DNA of 64,000 nucleotides from Burkholderiales bacterium (GTDB taxonomy: Bacteria > Pseudomonadota > Gammaproteobacteria > Burkholderiales > Burkholderiaceae_C), in assembly GCA_003963115.1 (NCBI GenBank), contig RXJQ01000018.1:60104-124103 (forward strand). Direction: 5' to 3'. Position numbers and translations under genes: made by a program. Positions within the stretch are counted from its first letter, which is position 1; each line of letters begins with the position of its first letter. Positions 1-7,787 of this stretch are shown piece by piece. The notes beneath the pieces were generated by a model, which worked only from the letters and a program-made list of their open reading frames with translations, had not been told where the DNA came from and did no database searches.

Positions 1-86
1 GCCCATGCGGGCGAGACACCCACCATCAAGAAGGCAAGCCCCACCGACAGGCGTCGCCGCCAGTCGAAGCGCCAGCCGTCAGGCAT
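1..86 (-). CDS. Start of an exported protein (partial, runs off the left edge)
   Basis: Only 28 codons are inside the window. The ATG lies at 86 on the reverse strand and overlaps the last 8 bases of the ketosynthase gene, so it is probably translationally coupled and the fourth gene of the same operon. The peptide has a basic start (DWRRR), a hydrophobic run (LSVGLAFLMVGV) and an SPAWA end that looks like a signal-peptidase site. The product is therefore probably exported or membrane anchored. The mature part is not visible, so no function is offered. Confidence 0.6.
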   Translation of the reverse strand, partial: MPDGWRFDWRRRLSVGLAFLMVGVSPAW

Positions 87-1323
87 CCACCGACCGCAAT
101 GCCAGGACCGCATTGCTGCCACCAAAGGCAAAGGAGTTGGACAGCGCCACCTTGAGGCCAGGGGACTCGCGGCCTTGAACGGCCACATGGTCCAGCCCTT
201 CGCAAGCGGGATCGATCTGATCCAGATGGGCAGTGGGTGGCACCATGCGCCGATGCAGGGCCAGCGTGGTCGCCATGATTTCGATGGCGCCGGCCGCGCC
301 GAGCAAATGCCCGTGCATCGACTTGGTCGAGCTGATCATCACCTTGGCGGCATGGTCGCCCAGCAAGGCCTTCAAGGCCTGGACTTCCACAGGGTCGCCC
401 TCCATGGTCGCGGTGCCGTGGGCATTGATGTACTGCACATCGCTGGCGTTCAACTGACCCACATGCAGGGCCTGGCGAAGCGCACGCAACTGGCCTTGGA
501 CATCTGGCGCCGTGAGGTGCGCGTGGTCGCAACTGCCGCCATAGCCCACGACTTCGGCATAAATGCGAGCGCCACGTTGCGTCGCCCTCTCCCAGTCCTC
601 CAGCACCAAGGCAGCTGCGCCTTCGCCCAGCACGAGTCCACGGCGCTCCGCATGGAAGGGGCGGCAGCAGGCCTCGACCTGATCGCCAGCTGGCGCCGTC
701 ACCTGCAGCGAGTCCCATGCCTTGATCATGCCGAAAGGCAAGCCCGCCTCGGCGCCGCCGGTCAAGGCGATGTCGGCCTCGCCACTGCGAATGCGGCGAA
801 AGGCCTCACCCACGGCCACGGCCGACGAGGCACAGGCCACCGAGTAGGTCAGGCACTCACCGCCCAAACCCAGCTGCAGGGCGATGTGCGACGCCGCAGC
901 ATTGCTCATGCCCAACACGACGGTCAGCGGAGAGATGCGTGCGCGGCCCTTCACAAACAGATCGCGGTAGCTGCGCTCGGTCGTTTGCGTGCCACCACCG
1001 CCCGTACCCCACAGGGTGCAAGCCAGATCGCGTTGCACCTGCGGCAGCTCATCCAGGCCGGCGTCGCGCCAGGCCGATACCGAAGCCACCGTGCTCAGTT
1101 GGCTGACGCGGTCCATCGTGGCCAGCCGGCTTCGCCCCAGCACCGCAGCGGCATCGAAATCCGTGCACAGCGCGTAAGGCACCGTCATCGCATGAGGTTC
1201 GTCACCCACCGTGTGCAAGCCAATGCCGGACTGGCCCGCACACCAGGCATCGAAAACAGCTTGCGGCGATTGGCCCTGGGATGAAACCAGGCCCAGACCG
1301 GTGATGGCGACGCGGCGTGTCAT
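79..1323 (-). CDS. Beta-ketoacyl-ACP synthase (FabF-type ketosynthase)
   Basis: A 414-residue condensing enzyme. The expected triad is visible: Cys164 in the loop SVACASS, His302 in NAHGTAT, and Lys334/His339 in STKSMHGHLLGAAG. Length and motif spacing match FabF-like KAS II enzymes, which perform decarboxylative Claisen condensation of malonyl-ACP with an acyl chain. Its start overlaps the end of the adjacent acyl carrier protein gene by 4 bases (ATGA), so both are made from one transcript. With its own ACP, no other fab genes nearby, and an exported protein next, it looks like a dedicated secondary-lipid or polyketide-type enzyme rather than the housekeeping FabF. The product is unknown. 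Confidence 0.9.
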   Translation of the reverse strand: MTRRVAITGLGLVSSQGQSPQAVFDAWCAGQSGIGLHTVGDEPHAMTVPYALCTDFDAAAVLGRSRLATMDRVSQLSTVASVSAWRDAGLDELPQVQRDLACTLWGTGGGGTQTTERSYRDLFVKGRARISPLTVVLGMSNAAASHIALQLGLGGECLTYSVACASSAVAVGEAFRRIRSGEADIALTGGAEAGLPFGMIKAWDSLQVTAPAGDQVEACCRPFHAERRGLVLGEGAAALVLEDWERATQRGARIYAEVVGYGGSCDHAHLTAPDVQGQLRALRQALHVGQLNASDVQYINAHGTATMEGDPVEVQALKALLGDHAAKVMISSTKSMHGHLLGAAGAIEIMATTLALHRRMVPPTAHLDQIDPACEGLDHVAVQGRESPGLKVALSNSFAFGGSNAVLALRSVDA

Positions 1324-1586
1324 GCCACGCTCTTGACTTCCTGGTCGTCGATGAAAGGCTCGATCAACGCCACCACATCAGAAATCAGACGAGGAACAGA
1401 CTCGGTCTCGGAAATGGTCGTACCCAAGCGATCCTCCAGCTCGAACAGCAGTTCAGCCAAGGTCAGAGAGTCCACAGCCAAGTCAGCCAGACTGGTGTCG
1501 AGCTCAATGGCATCGGACGGCGTGTCCGTATACCGAGCCAAAGCTTGGCGGACCAGACTCAAGGCATATGCAGTTTTGTCGTTCAT
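1320..1586 (-). CDS. Acyl carrier protein
   Basis: An 88-residue acidic protein with the phosphopantetheine attachment motif DSL (Ser40, in LAVDSLTLAELLFELE), the normal position for a free-standing ACP. Its ATG overlaps the upstream hydrolase stop and its stop overlaps the downstream ketosynthase start, so all three are tightly coupled. It presumably carries the chain elongated by the adjacent ketosynthase. Confidence 0.9.
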   Translation of the reverse strand: MNDKTAYALSLVRQALARYTDTPSDAIELDTSLADLAVDSLTLAELLFELEDRLGTTISETESVPRLISDVVALIEPFIDDQEVKSVA

Positions 1587-2485
1587 TGATCTGTCCCTTT
1601 GCGACTTTCAAACAGCGATAAGACCTTGGATCGCCCTGATGCATGGGCGCTGCGCTCCTCCTCGCTGTGGGAGAGGAACTGCACCATTTCTGTGAGAACG
1701 CGCTCTTTTTCCCGATCGATGCTGATCATGTGGTAGCAGTCGTTCAGCAGCACGCAACGGATGCGCGAAGACTGAACCCGCGAAGCCACTTCGAAAGAGC
1801 TGCGCGGCGTGGCGCATTCGTCTTCCTTGGCATGCAGCAACAGAACAGGCGCCGTGATGTCTGAAAGTGAAGGTCGAACCAATGCGATCAACTCGCGCGC
1901 TTTCAGCAAATCGGCCACGCGCAGATGAGATGCACCGGCATCGGACTCGCCCACTTCTTTCATCTGCCGAGCCACCCAGGCACGCATGCGCTCGTCCTTG
2001 AGACCAAACGGGGACCGCTCGCGGACCCTGATGCGACGGGCAAAGGGGGTATAGCGCGCCAGTGACAACAAGGGCGTGAACCACGGGTTGCCCCAGCCAT
2101 CGTAATGCAAAGCCGTAGAGAGCGCCATGACCGACGCAAGCCGGTCCGAACGCAAGGCCGCCACGCGCAAAGCCAGAACCGCACCCAGGCAAATGCCGCC
2201 AACAGATACGGTGTCGTACGTCGCCAGCATCTGGTCGAGCTCTTTGAGCGCCGTGGCAACCCATTGACCGACGGTCTTGGGCTGTCCTAAATGGTGTCCG
2301 AATGTATAGCCCTCGATGACCGGCACACGCACCGAATACCCTGCCCGCTGGATGCCTCTTGCTACAAACTGTAACTCAAGGGGGCTGCTGCTCAAGCCGT
2401 GGAAGAGCAGCACGCCATGCCGCCCACCACTCAAAATCAAGGACTTAGGGCTTGCGGACTGAGGCAAATCAAGCGGGCCAGACAT
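1583..2485 (-). CDS. Alpha/beta hydrolase with a Cys nucleophile elbow
   Basis: An alpha/beta-hydrolase of about 300 residues. The oxyanion region HGLSSSP follows strand 3. The nucleophile elbow reads GGICLG, giving Cys99 where most family members have Ser. Asp222 (HAKEDEC) and His252 (NDCYHM) complete a probable triad. A Cys-Asp-His triad is known from dienelactone hydrolases; here it may act as a thioesterase or acyltransferase on the ACP-bound product, which is inference. The frame stays open to a GTG at 2593, but the extra 36 codons are AT-rich and have no ribosome-binding site, so ATG 2485 is preferred although its SD is also poor. It is the first gene of the ACP/ketosynthase operon. Confidence 0.78.
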   Translation of the reverse strand: MSGPLDLPQSASPKSLILSGGRHGVLLFHGLSSSPLELQFVARGIQRAGYSVRVPVIEGYTFGHHLGQPKTVGQWVATALKELDQMLATYDTVSVGGICLGAVLALRVAALRSDRLASVMALSTALHYDGWGNPWFTPLLSLARYTPFARRIRVRERSPFGLKDERMRAWVARQMKEVGESDAGASHLRVADLLKARELIALVRPSLSDITAPVLLLHAKEDECATPRSSFEVASRVQSSRIRCVLLNDCYHMISIDREKERVLTEMVQFLSHSEEERSAHASGRSKVLSLFESRKGTDQ

Positions 2486-2622
2486 CGTGGCAGCAAATAA
2501 GTCAAAAAGAGGCCGAATTTTGGCGGACCAATCTTTCGCCAATCTTTCAATCGACCACCAAATTGCAGGCAGGTGTCCGCAAATGTGACTCACGTGCCAG
2601 GCAGCCTAATGAGCCAATCAGC

Positions 2623-3264
2623 TCACTTGCTCAGCACCACATGCATCGCATGCGGCGAAGCCACGTGCCGGGTGCAGCGAAACCCCAGGGCAGGCATGTC
2701 AATACCGGTCAGGAGCGGCTCGCCTGAGCCCAGCAAGGTGGGCGAAAGGGCCAGATGCACCTCGTCCACCAACCCAGCCTGCAAATACTGCCGCACCGTG
2801 GCCGGGCCGCCGCCGATGCGCACGTCTTGACCTTGCGCCGCGGCCTTGGCCCGCGTCAAGGCGGTGTGGATGCCATCGGTGACGAAGTGGAAGGTGGTGC
2901 CGCCCTCCATCTCGATCGAGGCACGCGGGTGGTCCGTGAGCACGAACACCGGCACGTGGTAGGGCGGATTGGTCCCCCACCAGCCTTTCCACTCGTCATC
3001 CGGCCACGGCCCACGGACCGGCCCGAACATATTGCGGCCCAGGATCCAGGCACCCACATTGGCAAAACCGCGCGCGGCGAAATCATCGTCCACGCCCGTG
3101 TCGCCACCGCCACCACCATGCATCCGCTGGAAGGTGCGGGTCGGGAAGACCCACTCCATCAAGGTGGTGCCGCCCACACCCAAGGGGTTGTCGAGGCTTT
3201 GATCGGGGCCGGCGCTGAAGCCGTCGATGGACAGGCCGAAACAGCTGACGATGACGCGAGACAT
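2623..3264 (-). CDS. Dihydrofolate-reductase-like (RibD C-terminal) protein
   Basis: 213 residues starting MSRVIVSCFGLSIDGFSAG, the usual N-terminus of the DHFR/RibD_C reductase family, with later conserved segments DVRIGGGPATVRQYL and VDEVHLALSPTLLGSGEPL. Such proteins bind NADPH and reduce pterin- or deaminoriboflavin-like substrates, but the substrate of this subgroup is not established. ATG 3264 is chosen because AAAGGA lies just upstream; an in-frame extension to 3372 lacks an SD. It appears monocistronic. Confidence 0.85.
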   Translation of the reverse strand: MSRVIVSCFGLSIDGFSAGPDQSLDNPLGVGGTTLMEWVFPTRTFQRMHGGGGGDTGVDDDFAARGFANVGAWILGRNMFGPVRGPWPDDEWKGWWGTNPPYHVPVFVLTDHPRASIEMEGGTTFHFVTDGIHTALTRAKAAAQGQDVRIGGGPATVRQYLQAGLVDEVHLALSPTLLGSGEPLLTGIDMPALGFRCTRHVASPHAMHVVLSK

Positions 3265-3410
3265 GGTGCGATCCTTTTGCTGAAAGATGCGGAAAGAAAG
3301 TGGATGGAAGGTGTCACCTGAACGACGAACGAGCCATACCTGAATCGACAACGCGGCGCCCACTGACGCCATGCATTAGCGCAGCTTACGCACGCCGCAG
3401 CAATGATCGT

Positions 3411-3439
3411 TTGTCACGGTGTGTGCCCCTCGCTAGATT
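3411..3439 (+). promoter_or_regulatory. Sigma-70-type promoter
   Basis: A TTGTCA box (3411-3416) and a TAGATT box (3434-3439) are separated by exactly 17 bases. Transcription would begin near 3446, about 50 bases before the small membrane peptide at 3496. Identified by eye only. Confidence 0.45.
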
Positions 3440-3495
3440 GCACACCAGGGTTGCGCTGCTTGTCGCGGCCTGCGACCTTCTGGAGAGCCCCCACC

Positions 3496-3585
3496 ATGCC
3501 CACTGTCCTCTCGCTTGGCCTGAGCTACGCGCTGGTCTTTGCCGTTCTGGTCCACTTGATCGCCCGAGAGGACCGCTCATGGTGA
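3496..3585 (+). CDS. 29-residue membrane micropeptide
   Basis: A short ORF starting MPTVLSLGLSYALVFAVLV with one hydrophobic segment and a charged tail (REDRSW). A GGAG sequence sits about 9 bases upstream. Its TGA overlaps the ATG of the next membrane protein (3579), a typical translational-coupling layout, and a promoter lies 50-80 bases upstream. It may be a genuine small membrane protein or a leader that governs translation of the next gene. No family is recognised. Confidence 0.4.
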   Translation: MPTVLSLGLSYALVFAVLVHLIAREDRSW

Positions 3586-4025
3586 CCGGCCACTTCGCCA
3601 CCGCCTTGATCCCATACGAACTGACACGCCGGCAAGCTGGCCGACGACAGGTGCCGTTCTGGGTCTTCCTGCTGGCATCGCAGTTTCTGGACTTTCTGAT
3701 GCTGGCTTTGGTGGCTGCCGGCATCGAGCACCTGACACCGCCTGATCTGCTGGACCTGACGTTTGCCGGCATGCGCGCCGACATGTTCGCCAGCCATGAC
3801 CTCTTGCCGGTCGCGGGCTGGTCCATCGGCTTTGGCTTGCTGGCCTGGGCTGTCACCCGCCATCGGGCGGCCGCCCTGGCTGTATGGGGCTTTGTGCGCC
3901 TGCGTGCCCGCGCCGGGCAAAGTGTTTCACGGGTCACGCAATGGGGCTTGTATGGCGTGCTGGCAGGCGGCACCTTGATCTCGCTGCCCGTCGCGCATAC
4001 ATCGGTGCGCACGCTGCTGGGTTGA
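3579..4025 (+). CDS. Unknown integral membrane protein, 148 aa
   Basis: Starts MVTGHFATALIPYELTRRQ and contains about four hydrophobic segments (near VFLLASQFLDFLMLALVA, AGWSIGFGLLAWAV, AALAVWGFV, YGVLAGGTLISLPV). The N-terminal GH followed by polar residues and the FLDFLML segment faintly recall membrane-bound metal-dependent hydrolases, but the key His/Asp pattern is not complete enough to claim this. It overlaps the preceding micropeptide and converges on the MAPEG gene. Confidence 0.6.
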   Translation: MVTGHFATALIPYELTRRQAGRRQVPFWVFLLASQFLDFLMLALVAAGIEHLTPPDLLDLTFAGMRADMFASHDLLPVAGWSIGFGLLAWAVTRHRAAALAVWGFVRLRARAGQSVSRVTQWGLYGVLAGGTLISLPVAHTSVRTLLG

Positions 4026-4058
4026 CGGATATGTTGACAAATGGATGAGCGCATCCGC

Positions 4059-4463
4059 TCAAGCCGGCAGCCCATGCAAGCCCATCCACAGGCACAACAC
4101 GCCGGCAATCAGCAAGCACAGGAAGGTGAGCCCCGCCCCCACTGACCGACCCAACACAAACTGCTCGGTGAAGGCAAATGTATAGCCATGCAGCAAGCGC
4201 GCGACCAGCAAGGCGCCGCCCAGCGCATGCAACACCCAAGCAGGCTCCTTGCCCAGTTCCAGCAAGCCCATCAGCAACAAGATCAGCGGCACGTACTCGG
4301 CGAAATTGGCGTGCCCCCGAATACGCCTGAGCATCATGGGGTCGCCGCCATCGCCCAGGCTGGGCTTGCCAGGCCCCGATCGGCCCAGCACCACACGGAC
4401 ACTGAGGACGAAGAACCAGATCGCCAGCGCACCGGCATAAAGAGGTGTCACGGTCAGGGACAT
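4059..4463 (-). CDS. MAPEG-family membrane protein
   Basis: 134 residues with four predicted membrane helices and the family signature RIRGHANFAEYVPLILLLM (residues ~47-65). MAPEG proteins include microsomal glutathione transferases and leukotriene-type enzymes; bacterial members are usually glutathione-dependent or uncharacterised. ATG 4463 is preceded by AGGAG at a good distance. It is an isolated gene. Confidence 0.85.
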   Translation of the reverse strand: MSLTVTPLYAGALAIWFFVLSVRVVLGRSGPGKPSLGDGGDPMMLRRIRGHANFAEYVPLILLLMGLLELGKEPAWVLHALGGALLVARLLHGYTFAFTEQFVLGRSVGAGLTFLCLLIAGVLCLWMGLHGLPA

Positions 4464-4634
4464 GGGGCCGCTCCTGTCTGTTGGTGAGATGCCGGACCTT
4501 ATCGTGCCCACGCCCGCCCGGCAAGCGATGATGTCAGTGCGATGCATCAGCCTGGCTTGTCCATACGCAGCCCCCCGCAATGGCCAGGCACTGCTCCGCT
4601 GGCTCAAGCAGCGCTTCGACGATCTGCCGACCAA

Positions 4635-6740
4635 TCAGGCCAGCAGACCACGGCGTTCGGCCTGAGCCCGCACGTCATACACCTTGATGGCCTGGCGCCC
4701 GGCCTGCTTGGCCTGGTACATGGCCGCATCGGCCTGCTTGAGGCGCTCGTCTTCGGTCCCGGGCTCGCCCTGGAACAGCACCACCCCGATGCTGGCGCTG
4801 CAGCGGTGCTCGATCAGGGCGTCATCTTCGTGAGGCTGGGGCACCGACAGGCGATAGGCCGCAGTCAGCGACTCCAGGGCCTTGCCGGCCACCGTCAGGG
4901 CATGAACATGAGCCGCCTCGTAGGCCACGTCCAGGTCGTTGATGATCACCACGAACTCGTCGCCACCGAAACGCGCCACGGTGTCGGCCTCGCGCACCAG
5001 ACTCTTGAGGCGACGGGCCACCTCGATCAGCAGCAGGTCCCCGACATCATGCCCATGGCGGTCATTGAGCGGCTTGAAGTTGTCGAGATCGAGGAACATC
5101 AGGGCGCCATGCTGGCCACTGCGTTTGTGGCGGGCCATAGCCAACTGGAGCCGGTCCATCAGCAGGCGGCGATTGGGCAGGCCCGTGAGCGCATCGTGGT
5201 AGGCAAACTGCCGCACACGCTCGTCCATCTGCTTGCGGTCGGTGATGTCGGTCAGGAAGTTCAGCGTAGCCGGATTGCCCTCCCATTCGAACAGCGTGCC
5301 GCTCAACTCGAACCAGCGCGCGCCCTGGTGTTGGGTCATCACCCGGACCGGGTACTGGAACTCCTCGCCTTGCAGACGACGACGGCGGTTGCGCATCACC
5401 ATCTCGCCATCATCCTCATGGATGAAATCGAGGATGGAACGACCGAGAATTTGGGCTTCCGGCTGGCCGATCAGCTCGCACAGCTTGGGGTTGGCAAAGC
5501 GGATGCTCTCACCCTGCACCACGCAGATGCCTTCGTTGGCGCCATTGACGAGGCGGCGGTAGCGCTCTTCGCTCTGCCTGAGCTGCACCGTTTCGCGGCT
5601 GCGTTCGATGGCGATGCTGGTCAGGCTGGCGAATTGCTCGATGAAGCCGATATCAGCGGGCGATGGGGCGTGCGGTTCGCGATGGTAGATGGCGAAGGTA
5701 CCCAGCACATCGCCCTTGGCCGACAAGATGGGCTGGGACCAGCACGAGGCCAGCCCAGCCTGGGCCGCCTGGGCCGCGAAAGGCGCCCAATCCGGATGCC
5801 GTGCGATGTCGTCCACGATCACGCGCTGGCCGGTGGCCGCCGCCGTGCCACAGGAGCCCACGCCCGGGCCAATGCTCAGGTTGTGCACGACGTCATTGAA
5901 GAAGGTCGGCAGGCTCGGGGCGACGCCATCGCCAAAGCGCTTGCCATCGCGGTCCAGCAGCAGCACGCTGCACAGCATGCCGGGGCGGCGCTGCTCGATG
6001 CCCTGCACCATGGTCGTCAGCAACTGCCGCAGGGGCACGCCTCGAGACAGCTGCTCCAGGATCTGGCTGCGAAACAGCTCGGTCTGCCGCTCCCTCTCCA
6101 GGGCCTGCTCGGCCCGCTCCTGGTTCATCATCACCAGCCCCAGCGACAGGAACAAGATACCCAGGATCGTGGCCACATAGGTGTAGGTCTGCACCGGGCT
6201 GGACTCGGTGACGACCGCAATGCGCACCAGGCCGAGCAGCACCACCGTCATGCGCACAAGCATCACGCCCAGCACCGTCGTGATCCCCACGGCCAGGATG
6301 TACTTGCCTCGCCCAGGTGTTTCGCGCCAGCGCTGCCTGAGCGAGACCAGCATCATCACCGCCTGGGCGCTGAACAAGAGGCTGGCCAGCACGAAGCGCG
6401 CACGCTGGTTGTCAAGCAGGACGCTGAAGCCCACCGCCGCGATGGCCACCGGCATCCACAGCAACCAGCGCTGCGGCACGCGCTCCTGAAAACGCAGAAT
6501 CCCTTCGCAGAACAGGGCCAGCGCACTCGCGATCGCGATATTGGCCACCACGATGGACAGCACATCGGCGATCTGCCCGCGCAGGCTGTAGAGCGCATAG
6601 CCCAGCCCGTGCAGGATCAGGCCGGCCGACCATAGCAGCAGATCGGCATGACGCCGGTAGGCGATCCCTGCAATGGCCACGCCCATGACGACGCACGTCA
6701 GCATGATCACCAGGAACATCGTCGGGGTATGAAGGACCAT
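4635..6740 (-). CDS. Membrane GAF-PAS-GGDEF diguanylate cyclase
   Basis: 701 residues. About 200 N-terminal residues form a multi-helix membrane sensor. They are followed by a GAF domain (~235-375), a PAS domain (~385-500, ending in FLTDITDRKQ) and a GGDEF domain with an intact FGGDEF motif (~592-596). A READ sequence five residues before GGDEF fits the RxxD inhibitory site, so the enzyme should make c-di-GMP and be feedback-inhibited by it. The membrane sensor signal is unknown. It is divergent from the outer-membrane protein gene at 6908. Confidence 0.92.
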   Translation of the reverse strand: MVLHTPTMFLVIMLTCVVMGVAIAGIAYRRHADLLLWSAGLILHGLGYALYSLRGQIADVLSIVVANIAIASALALFCEGILRFQERVPQRWLLWMPVAIAAVGFSVLLDNQRARFVLASLLFSAQAVMMLVSLRQRWRETPGRGKYILAVGITTVLGVMLVRMTVVLLGLVRIAVVTESSPVQTYTYVATILGILFLSLGLVMMNQERAEQALERERQTELFRSQILEQLSRGVPLRQLLTTMVQGIEQRRPGMLCSVLLLDRDGKRFGDGVAPSLPTFFNDVVHNLSIGPGVGSCGTAAATGQRVIVDDIARHPDWAPFAAQAAQAGLASCWSQPILSAKGDVLGTFAIYHREPHAPSPADIGFIEQFASLTSIAIERSRETVQLRQSEERYRRLVNGANEGICVVQGESIRFANPKLCELIGQPEAQILGRSILDFIHEDDGEMVMRNRRRRLQGEEFQYPVRVMTQHQGARWFELSGTLFEWEGNPATLNFLTDITDRKQMDERVRQFAYHDALTGLPNRRLLMDRLQLAMARHKRSGQHGALMFLDLDNFKPLNDRHGHDVGDLLLIEVARRLKSLVREADTVARFGGDEFVVIINDLDVAYEAAHVHALTVAGKALESLTAAYRLSVPQPHEDDALIEHRCSASIGVVLFQGEPGTEDERLKQADAAMYQAKQAGRQAIKVYDVRAQAERRGLLA

Positions 6741-6907
6741 GGGACGTGGCAGATAGACCAGGGTGAATCTCGGCCGATGAGGGGCAAACTAAAGCTCGAT
6801 AAATGCCGTCAAACACATGTTAGATGATCGACCGACCGCGCGCACCCCTGCGTACAGTTCGGCTTCTCACGTTGCGTGCACCACCCTACAACCCCACGGA
6901 GCCCCCG

Positions 6908-7576
6908 ATGCCGATCCCGCGCCCATCCGTCGCCTGCTGCCTGATTCTGAGCATGGTCTCCCCTTTTGTCTGTGCGGGTGAGTCATATGTGAGCGTGGGC
7001 CTGCCAGGCCTGGTGGCCGGCTATGCCGTCACCGTCAATGAAAAGCTCGGCCTGCGCGCCGACGCCGGCACCATGGGCTCGGTCAACCGCACTCACACTG
7101 TATCGGGCGTGGGCTTTGACACCAAGGCCCAGTACAACCGTTTCGGCTTGTTTGCCGACTATTTCCCGTTCGGTGGTCGCTTTCGCCTGACGGGCGGCCT
7201 GACGATGAACAAGGCCCAGCTGACCCTAAACTCGCGCTTTGACGGCAACACATCCATCAACGTCAACGGCCAGTCCATCACGCCTTCGGCGTCCGATTAC
7301 TTCAATCTGCAGATGAAGTTCCCCACCACCATGCCCTATGTCGGCCTGGGTTGGGGTCACCAGCCGCGCAGCGCGGGCATGGGCTTCATCGCCGACCTGG
7401 GCGTGTCCATCGGGCGCGCCAAGCTCAAGACCGACACCAACATCGTCGGCAAGACCTACAACGGCTACACCGTCACGCAAGCTGACGTGGACGCCAAGAC
7501 CGACGAGATCCACGACGCGGTGGGACACATCACCTTTCTGCCCAGCGCCAGCGTGGGCGTGAACTACCGCTACTGA
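6908..7576 (+). CDS. Outer-membrane beta-barrel protein (small porin-like)
   Basis: 222 residues with a signal peptide (MPIPRPSVACCLILSMVSPFVCA), then alternating amphipathic strands typical of an 8-10-stranded barrel (YVSVGLPGLVAGYAV, YNRFGLFADYFPFGG), ending in an aromatic C-terminal Tyr (GVNYRY). This resembles small outer-membrane proteins of unknown function in Burkholderiales. ATG 6908 is chosen because it begins the signal peptide. A strong terminator follows at 7658. Confidence 0.75.
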   Translation: MPIPRPSVACCLILSMVSPFVCAGESYVSVGLPGLVAGYAVTVNEKLGLRADAGTMGSVNRTHTVSGVGFDTKAQYNRFGLFADYFPFGGRFRLTGGLTMNKAQLTLNSRFDGNTSINVNGQSITPSASDYFNLQMKFPTTMPYVGLGWGHQPRSAGMGFIADLGVSIGRAKLKTDTNIVGKTYNGYTVTQADVDAKTDEIHDAVGHITFLPSASVGVNYRY

Positions 7577-7657
7577 CCCCCCTTTTTTGTTTTTTGGCTT
7601 GGTTGCCGCGCGTGGACGCCACGGCGGCGCATTGGCAAGTCCTGGGCGTGAGCCCCG

Positions 7658-7700
7658 AATGCCGCCACCGTTTCACGACGGTGCCGGCATTTGTTTTTTG
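7658..7700 (+). terminator. Rho-independent terminator
   Basis: Arms AATGCCGCCACCGT and ACGGTGCCGGCATT pair at 13 of 14 positions around a 6-base loop and are followed by TTTGTTTTTT. It ends the transcript of the outer-membrane protein gene upstream of the hybrid kinase. Confidence 0.85.
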
Positions 7701-7787
7701 AGCAGCGCATCTTGGCGCAGGCGCGCTTATATGTGATATTCGGACAAATTCATGGACCGAACCCATGGGTATCCGCAAGGTTCAAGC

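Noticed and set aside
4026..4058. GAGCG/CGCTC hairpin as terminator
   Set aside because: Short stem and no T-run; support too weak.
4542..6635. Long open frame opposite the GGDEF gene
   Set aside because: It mirrors the coding strand of a well-supported diguanylate cyclase, lacks any recognisable motif and is rich in His/Gln/Ala as expected for antisense of a GC-rich gene.
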